Below are positions 60,393 to 64,000 of a DNA stretch of 64,000 nucleotides, piece after piece. Below the pieces are notes generated by a model. It was not told the origin of the DNA and did no database searches. It saw nothing but the letters and a program-made list of their open reading frames with translations. A program made the translations under genes and the position numbers. The stretch is from Larkinella knui (GTDB lineage Bacteria; Bacteroidota; Bacteroidia; Cytophagales; Spirosomataceae): NCBI RefSeq assembly GCF_003858645.1, contig NZ_RQJP01000001.1, positions 1,364,001 to 1,428,000 of the forward strand, given 5' to 3'. How positions within the stretch are numbered: the first letter of the stretch is position 1; each line of letters begins with the position of its first letter.

Positions 60393-61184
60393 ATGCGCAC
60401 CTTACTTGTTGCCCTGGTCACCTTGATCGCCTGTACGTTCCCTGAACCGACCCGGACCGTTGCGGAACGTAAACTGGTCTGGTCCGACGAGTTTGAAAAA
60501 GCCGGTTTGCCCGACACCCGTAAATGGAAGTACGACGTGGGCGGCAGTGGTTTTGGCAATAATGAACTCCAGTATTACCGCGCGTCCCGTCCGGAAAATG
60601 CCCGGATTGAAAACGGAATCCTTCGGATTGAAGCCCGGAAAGAAAAATTCGAAAACCGGGAGTACACCTCCGCCAAACTCACCACAAAAGGACTTGGCGA
60701 GTGGCAATATGGCCGAATTGACGTTCGGGCTAAATTACCGAAAGGGCGGGGGACCTGGCCCGCCATCTGGATGCTAAGCGCGAAAACACCGATGAAATGG
60801 CCACTCGATGGAGAAATCGACATCATGGAACACGTTGGTTTCAACGAAAATCAGATTCACGGCACGATTCATACCGAAGCGTATAACCATACCAAACACA
60901 CCGAAAAAACCGGGATCAAACCACTGCCCGGGGCCACGGATGACTTCCACGTTTATTCCGTCGACTGGACGGCCGATTCGATTGCTTTTCTGATCGACAA
61001 CGCGGTGTATTTTACCATTACCAAAAAAGAAACCGGCAGCAGCTACGAACAGTGGCCGTTTGATCAGCCATTTTACCTGATTCTGAACCTGGCCGTTGGC
61101 GGAAATTGGGGCGGTCAAAAAGGCGTCGATGAATCGATCTGGCCGCAACGGCTGGAAGTAGATTATGTGCGGGTTTATCAGTAA
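60393..61184 (+). CDS. Secreted glycoside hydrolase family 16 (beta-glucanase)
   Basis: 263 residues with a short signal peptide (MRTLLVALVTLIACTF; the Cys after it could be a lipid anchor site). GH16 core: LVWSDEFEKAGLPDTRKWKY at the start and the catalytic E141-I-D-I-M-E146 (DGEIDIMEHVG), nucleophile and acid/base, with substrate aromatics YGRIDVRAKLPKG. It resembles laminarinases and other 1,3-beta-glucanases. It probably degrades beta-glucans outside the cytoplasm. Its last 7 bases overlap the stop of the convergent CHAT gene. Confidence 0.93.
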   Translation: MRTLLVALVTLIACTFPEPTRTVAERKLVWSDEFEKAGLPDTRKWKYDVGGSGFGNNELQYYRASRPENARIENGILRIEARKEKFENREYTSAKLTTKGLGEWQYGRIDVRAKLPKGRGTWPAIWMLSAKTPMKWPLDGEIDIMEHVGFNENQIHGTIHTEAYNHTKHTEKTGIKPLPGATDDFHVYSVDWTADSIAFLIDNAVYFTITKKETGSSYEQWPFDQPFYLILNLAVGGNWGGQKGVDESIWPQRLEVDYVRVYQ

Positions 61185-63928
61185 ACGCTTTTGGGCGACC
61201 GGTTCCGCCGGTGCAGCGTTCTGGCTCCGATTGTGACCAGAACCACCATTAAACCGCCACCCAGCCACCACCAGGTCGTTTTGAAAAGGGAAAGTGGGTC
61301 GGCGTTGCCAACCAGAATCAGGCCCGCCCAGCGATATGGCAGTTGATCGGCGCGGGAAGCCGACGCCAGCCAGTCGAGCTTGGCCTTCTGGAGCGCCAGA
61401 TCTTTCGGGAGCCCTTTGCTCAAATGGTGGTAAAACCGCTCCGTTAACCGATAGGTCGCCTGATCTTCGACGCTCCAGAGCGTGGTGAGCACGCTGGGAA
61501 TTCCGAGGGTTGCAAAGCCCCGTGCCAGACTAAAAATGCCTTCTCCCTGCTGATTGACGCCGATGCTGGTTTTGCAGGCCGACAAAACGATGAGCTGGGT
61601 CTGGTACGGTACCTCGTCGTCCAGCTCGGAAAGACGAAGGGTGGAGTCGGCAAAATACAGGAGCGGTTCGCGCCCGATGCTGTCGGCTTCGGCGTGCGTA
61701 AACAGCTGAACAACCTGATGATTCGGGGCCAGCGTCCGGAAAGCCCGGCGGGTAGCGGTCTGGTTGGTCAAAACCGTCGGATGGCTGAACAGGTCGCTTA
61801 TTTTCGTCAAAACCTGACTGGAACCCAACAGGGTTGCCTGCTGAAGTGGCGCGTTAAACGTTACCGGTGCCATGCCCAGAAACTCCGAACTCCCGGCGGA
61901 ACTAGCCGTCGATTCTTTCAGCAAAACCGTCGCCGAATAGCCGTAGCTGAAGGCGTGGCGGTTGATGAGAAAATCCGGTTTGTCGGCCGATTGGCTGAGG
62001 CATTCAAATGGAATGAAGTGATAATCAGGCGAAACAATAACCCGCTCGGTCGAAAGTTCCAGCGGTTTTATCAACTGATTGTAAAGTCGATTGCTTGCAG
62101 TTATGAACCGACCAAACTGCCGGTTTTGCTGTTCAGTGGCACAAAGCGGCAAAAATTCCCGAACGGATTTTTGGTAGGCCACGACCGATTGTCGCAGCAA
62201 TTTGGTCCCCGATGGGGCAATCGCCAGGAGGTACAAGGCGCTATCGCCGACAAAATACGCCACCAGCGTTGACTTCCGTTGCCGTAACCAATCCTGAAGC
62301 CGAGCGAGCGACGGCACGGTATTGTCAAATTTGTAGCGGTAATAGGTCGGGTTTTCCTGCTCGATTTTTTTCAGGAAAGCGTCCAGTTTTTCCTGTTCGG
62401 TCAGTAATACCGTGCGGGTCGAATCGTATGGGCGGCTCCCGGTTTTCAAGGCGGACAACTCATTTTGCCAGACACTGATTTTCTGACGAAGGGCCAGTTC
62501 CTGTTGCGTTTGCTGCGGAGGCAATTGCTGGCGGGCCCCCAGTTCGTTGAGCTTGTCACTTAACAAAACCGCCCGGCTTTTCTCAAAAAAATGGAAGGCC
62601 TGTTCCGCATCGTTCAGGCGGTAAGCGGTTTCGATGGCCCGTTCATACATGCTGTGGGTTTTCTGCCGCCAGTACAATTTTGATTGCTGACCGGACTGTT
62701 CAAATCGCATGACGTCGATGATCTGATCGGCAATTTGGTACTGTTTAAGGGCTTCCTGAAGGTGTTTCAGCTGATTTTCCGGTTGGTTTTTGGCATAATC
62801 GAGCCATGTATCTGCCTGATTCAGAATAAGGCTAAGAAGGTATTCTTTGTAGGGAGTCAGTTTGATGGCTTCGGTCAGCCGGGCTGGTTTTTGACGATCA
62901 TCAAAATGCAGGGTGTCGAGCGCACTGCGGAAATAACGCAGGGCCGTCGGGTAGTGCCGTTTCCGCCAGTAAATTTCACCGATATTGCTGATGATTCGGA
63001 CGCGTCCGTACTGGTCGTCGCCGATGGTTTCCAGCGCTTTCCGGTATTGAATCAGTGCTTTGTCGTATTGGTGCAGGTAATTGTCATACACAAAACCGAT
63101 GTTGGAGGTGACTTCCGACAGACCGTATGAATTGTTGAGTAGGGCGTGAATGCTGTAGGATTGGTGGTAGGCCGTAAAAGCGTCGTCAAATCGATTCATC
63201 CTGGCCAATATGCTGGCCAGATACGAATAACCGTTCGCCAGTTCGATCGACGGTTTGGGCGTAGTGCCCAACAATTGAATGATCTGACGGATAATCGCCA
63301 GGGCCTGCTCATACTCACCGATTTCCTTCAGGCCATTGGCTTTTTCAGTAAGATTGGCGGCAACTAATTCTTTATTTCCGATTCGACCGGCAAACGAAGC
63401 ACCCAATTCGGCCTGACGGATGCTTTTCTGGTAGTCGGATTCCTTAAAATAAAGGTTGGCTAAATGCCAGTAGCCCATGGCTACCTGTTCGTATCGCTCG
63501 GGATACAGGCTCCCTTTGGTGACACACTGCTGAAAAATTAACCGTGCCATCCGATCGTCCTGACTGTCCAGGTAAATTTTACCCAGATTGAAGTAGCTTT
63601 TGGCCAGAAAAGAAGGGCTGGTATCCGGCCGTTTCCGGCTGTTGAGCGAAATGGCCCGGCGCGTGAATGTCAGCGCGTTCGGATAATCTTTTTGAAAATA
63701 AGCCAACGCACCCAGCCGGTGCCAGATTTTGGCGTAAGTAGAATCCCGGTTTTGATGACACCGGTCGCAGATGCGCACCAGCGCCTGAAAACCGCTGGCC
63801 TGGTGTTCTTTCGGCAAGCCCATCAGACTATCGTACCGGGCGCGGATGGCTTCCGGGTCTGGGCATTGACCAGGCGCTTGAATTCCGTTGCCAACCAGCA
63901 GCAGGAATCCGAGGATTCGTCCGTACAA
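61178..63928 (-). CDS. TPR/CHAT-domain protein with C-terminal membrane anchor
   Basis: 916 residues from a TTG at 63928, but the frame stays open to the window edge, so the true start could lie outside. Residues 1-20 look like a signal peptide (ILGFLLLVGNGIQAPG). About 80-450 are TPR repeats. The CHAT domain (~590-880) carries the caspase-like dyad H745 (LFTHAEADS) and C785 (LSACKTSIG), and the family's end EGIFSLARGFATLG. A last hydrophobic segment (WWWLGGGLMVVLVTIGA) anchors it. CHAT proteins are cysteine peptidases. This exported and anchored type is frequent in Bacteroidetes, with unknown targets. Confidence 0.9.
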   Translation of the reverse strand: MYGRILGFLLLVGNGIQAPGQCPDPEAIRARYDSLMGLPKEHQASGFQALVRICDRCHQNRDSTYAKIWHRLGALAYFQKDYPNALTFTRRAISLNSRKRPDTSPSFLAKSYFNLGKIYLDSQDDRMARLIFQQCVTKGSLYPERYEQVAMGYWHLANLYFKESDYQKSIRQAELGASFAGRIGNKELVAANLTEKANGLKEIGEYEQALAIIRQIIQLLGTTPKPSIELANGYSYLASILARMNRFDDAFTAYHQSYSIHALLNNSYGLSEVTSNIGFVYDNYLHQYDKALIQYRKALETIGDDQYGRVRIISNIGEIYWRKRHYPTALRYFRSALDTLHFDDRQKPARLTEAIKLTPYKEYLLSLILNQADTWLDYAKNQPENQLKHLQEALKQYQIADQIIDVMRFEQSGQQSKLYWRQKTHSMYERAIETAYRLNDAEQAFHFFEKSRAVLLSDKLNELGARQQLPPQQTQQELALRQKISVWQNELSALKTGSRPYDSTRTVLLTEQEKLDAFLKKIEQENPTYYRYKFDNTVPSLARLQDWLRQRKSTLVAYFVGDSALYLLAIAPSGTKLLRQSVVAYQKSVREFLPLCATEQQNRQFGRFITASNRLYNQLIKPLELSTERVIVSPDYHFIPFECLSQSADKPDFLINRHAFSYGYSATVLLKESTASSAGSSEFLGMAPVTFNAPLQQATLLGSSQVLTKISDLFSHPTVLTNQTATRRAFRTLAPNHQVVQLFTHAEADSIGREPLLYFADSTLRLSELDDEVPYQTQLIVLSACKTSIGVNQQGEGIFSLARGFATLGIPSVLTTLWSVEDQATYRLTERFYHHLSKGLPKDLALQKAKLDWLASASRADQLPYRWAGLILVGNADPLSLFKTTWWWLGGGLMVVLVTIGARTLHRRNRSPKSVY

Positions 63929-64000
63929 CGGCCACCCGATCCGCCACGGGAATGGGCGATACCGGGTGGCAACTGCGATTGAACGGACGGGCTTTCTTTG

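Noticed and set aside
60227-60445. 72-codon frame before the GH16 gene
   Set aside because: It overlaps the GH16 signal peptide in another frame and is rich in Cys and Trp; no support.
1-64000. tRNA, rRNA or other structural RNA genes
   Set aside because: Intergenic gaps were read for cloverleaf-like or rRNA-like sequence and none was recognised. A covariance-model search would be decisive and was not possible here.

Overview
The window is chromosomal DNA from a member of the Bacteroidota, most likely order Cytophagales near Spirosoma or Larkinella. I base this on gene content and style: several starts are preceded by a TAnnTTTG box (the Bacteroidetes -7 element), there is a TonB-dependent receptor and a TlpA-like lipoprotein, LytS/LytTR signalling genes are present in several copies, the aconitase is of the mitochondrial type, and a PIG-L deacetylase, a hydantoinase A/B fusion and a CHAT/TPR protein are present. 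The genus is inference. I found no rRNA, tRNA, CRISPR array, insertion sequence or phage gene. Both window ends cut genes: topA runs off the left edge, and the 5' end of the CHAT gene may lie beyond the right edge.

Layout. 1-6.6 kb: topA (partial), a polytopic glycosyltransferase-like membrane protein, a GT2 glycosyltransferase and aconitase. 6.6-19 kb: a LytS-type kinase, an FAD monooxygenase, a Crp/Fnr regulator and two small unknown proteins. Then comes a leftward block of three paralogous LytS-type kinases feeding one LytTR regulator, followed by a TonB receptor convergent with a TlpA-like lipoprotein. 19-27 kb: housekeeping genes (trpS, prs, rplY) with DUF4332, DUF2461 and PAP2 genes, and a membrane pyrophosphatase fused to an OmpA-like domain. 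Nearly every junction in this stretch carries a long hairpin. 27-36 kb: PIG-L deacetylase, then a unit of 5-oxoprolinase/hydantoinase, cyclase-family hydrolase and a non-canonical NRAMP-like transporter, then a lipoprotein. 36-46 kb: dnaE, trxA, a penicillin-acylase-type hydrolase, a Pif1-like helicase and a beta-carbonic-anhydrase-like protein. 46-53 kb: GntR regulator, RND permease and adaptor, a class III aminotransferase and a predicted outer-membrane protein.

53.5-60 kb is the most system-like part. A leftward run of six genes (esterase, DinB-like, ATP-grasp ligase, GCS2/YbdK-type carboxylate-amine ligase, class I glutamine amidotransferase, a second divergent ATP-grasp-like protein) stands beside a divergent second esterase. 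Three ligase-type enzymes with an amidotransferase or peptidase-like partner and ester hydrolases suggest synthesis of an unknown amide- or peptide-linked small molecule. A GH16 glucanase and the CHAT protein close the window.

A second window-wide signal is a set of long intergenic inverted repeats whose arms are themselves degenerate tandem repeats of 7, 8 or 10 bases. Each element has its own word, though some words are shared between elements.
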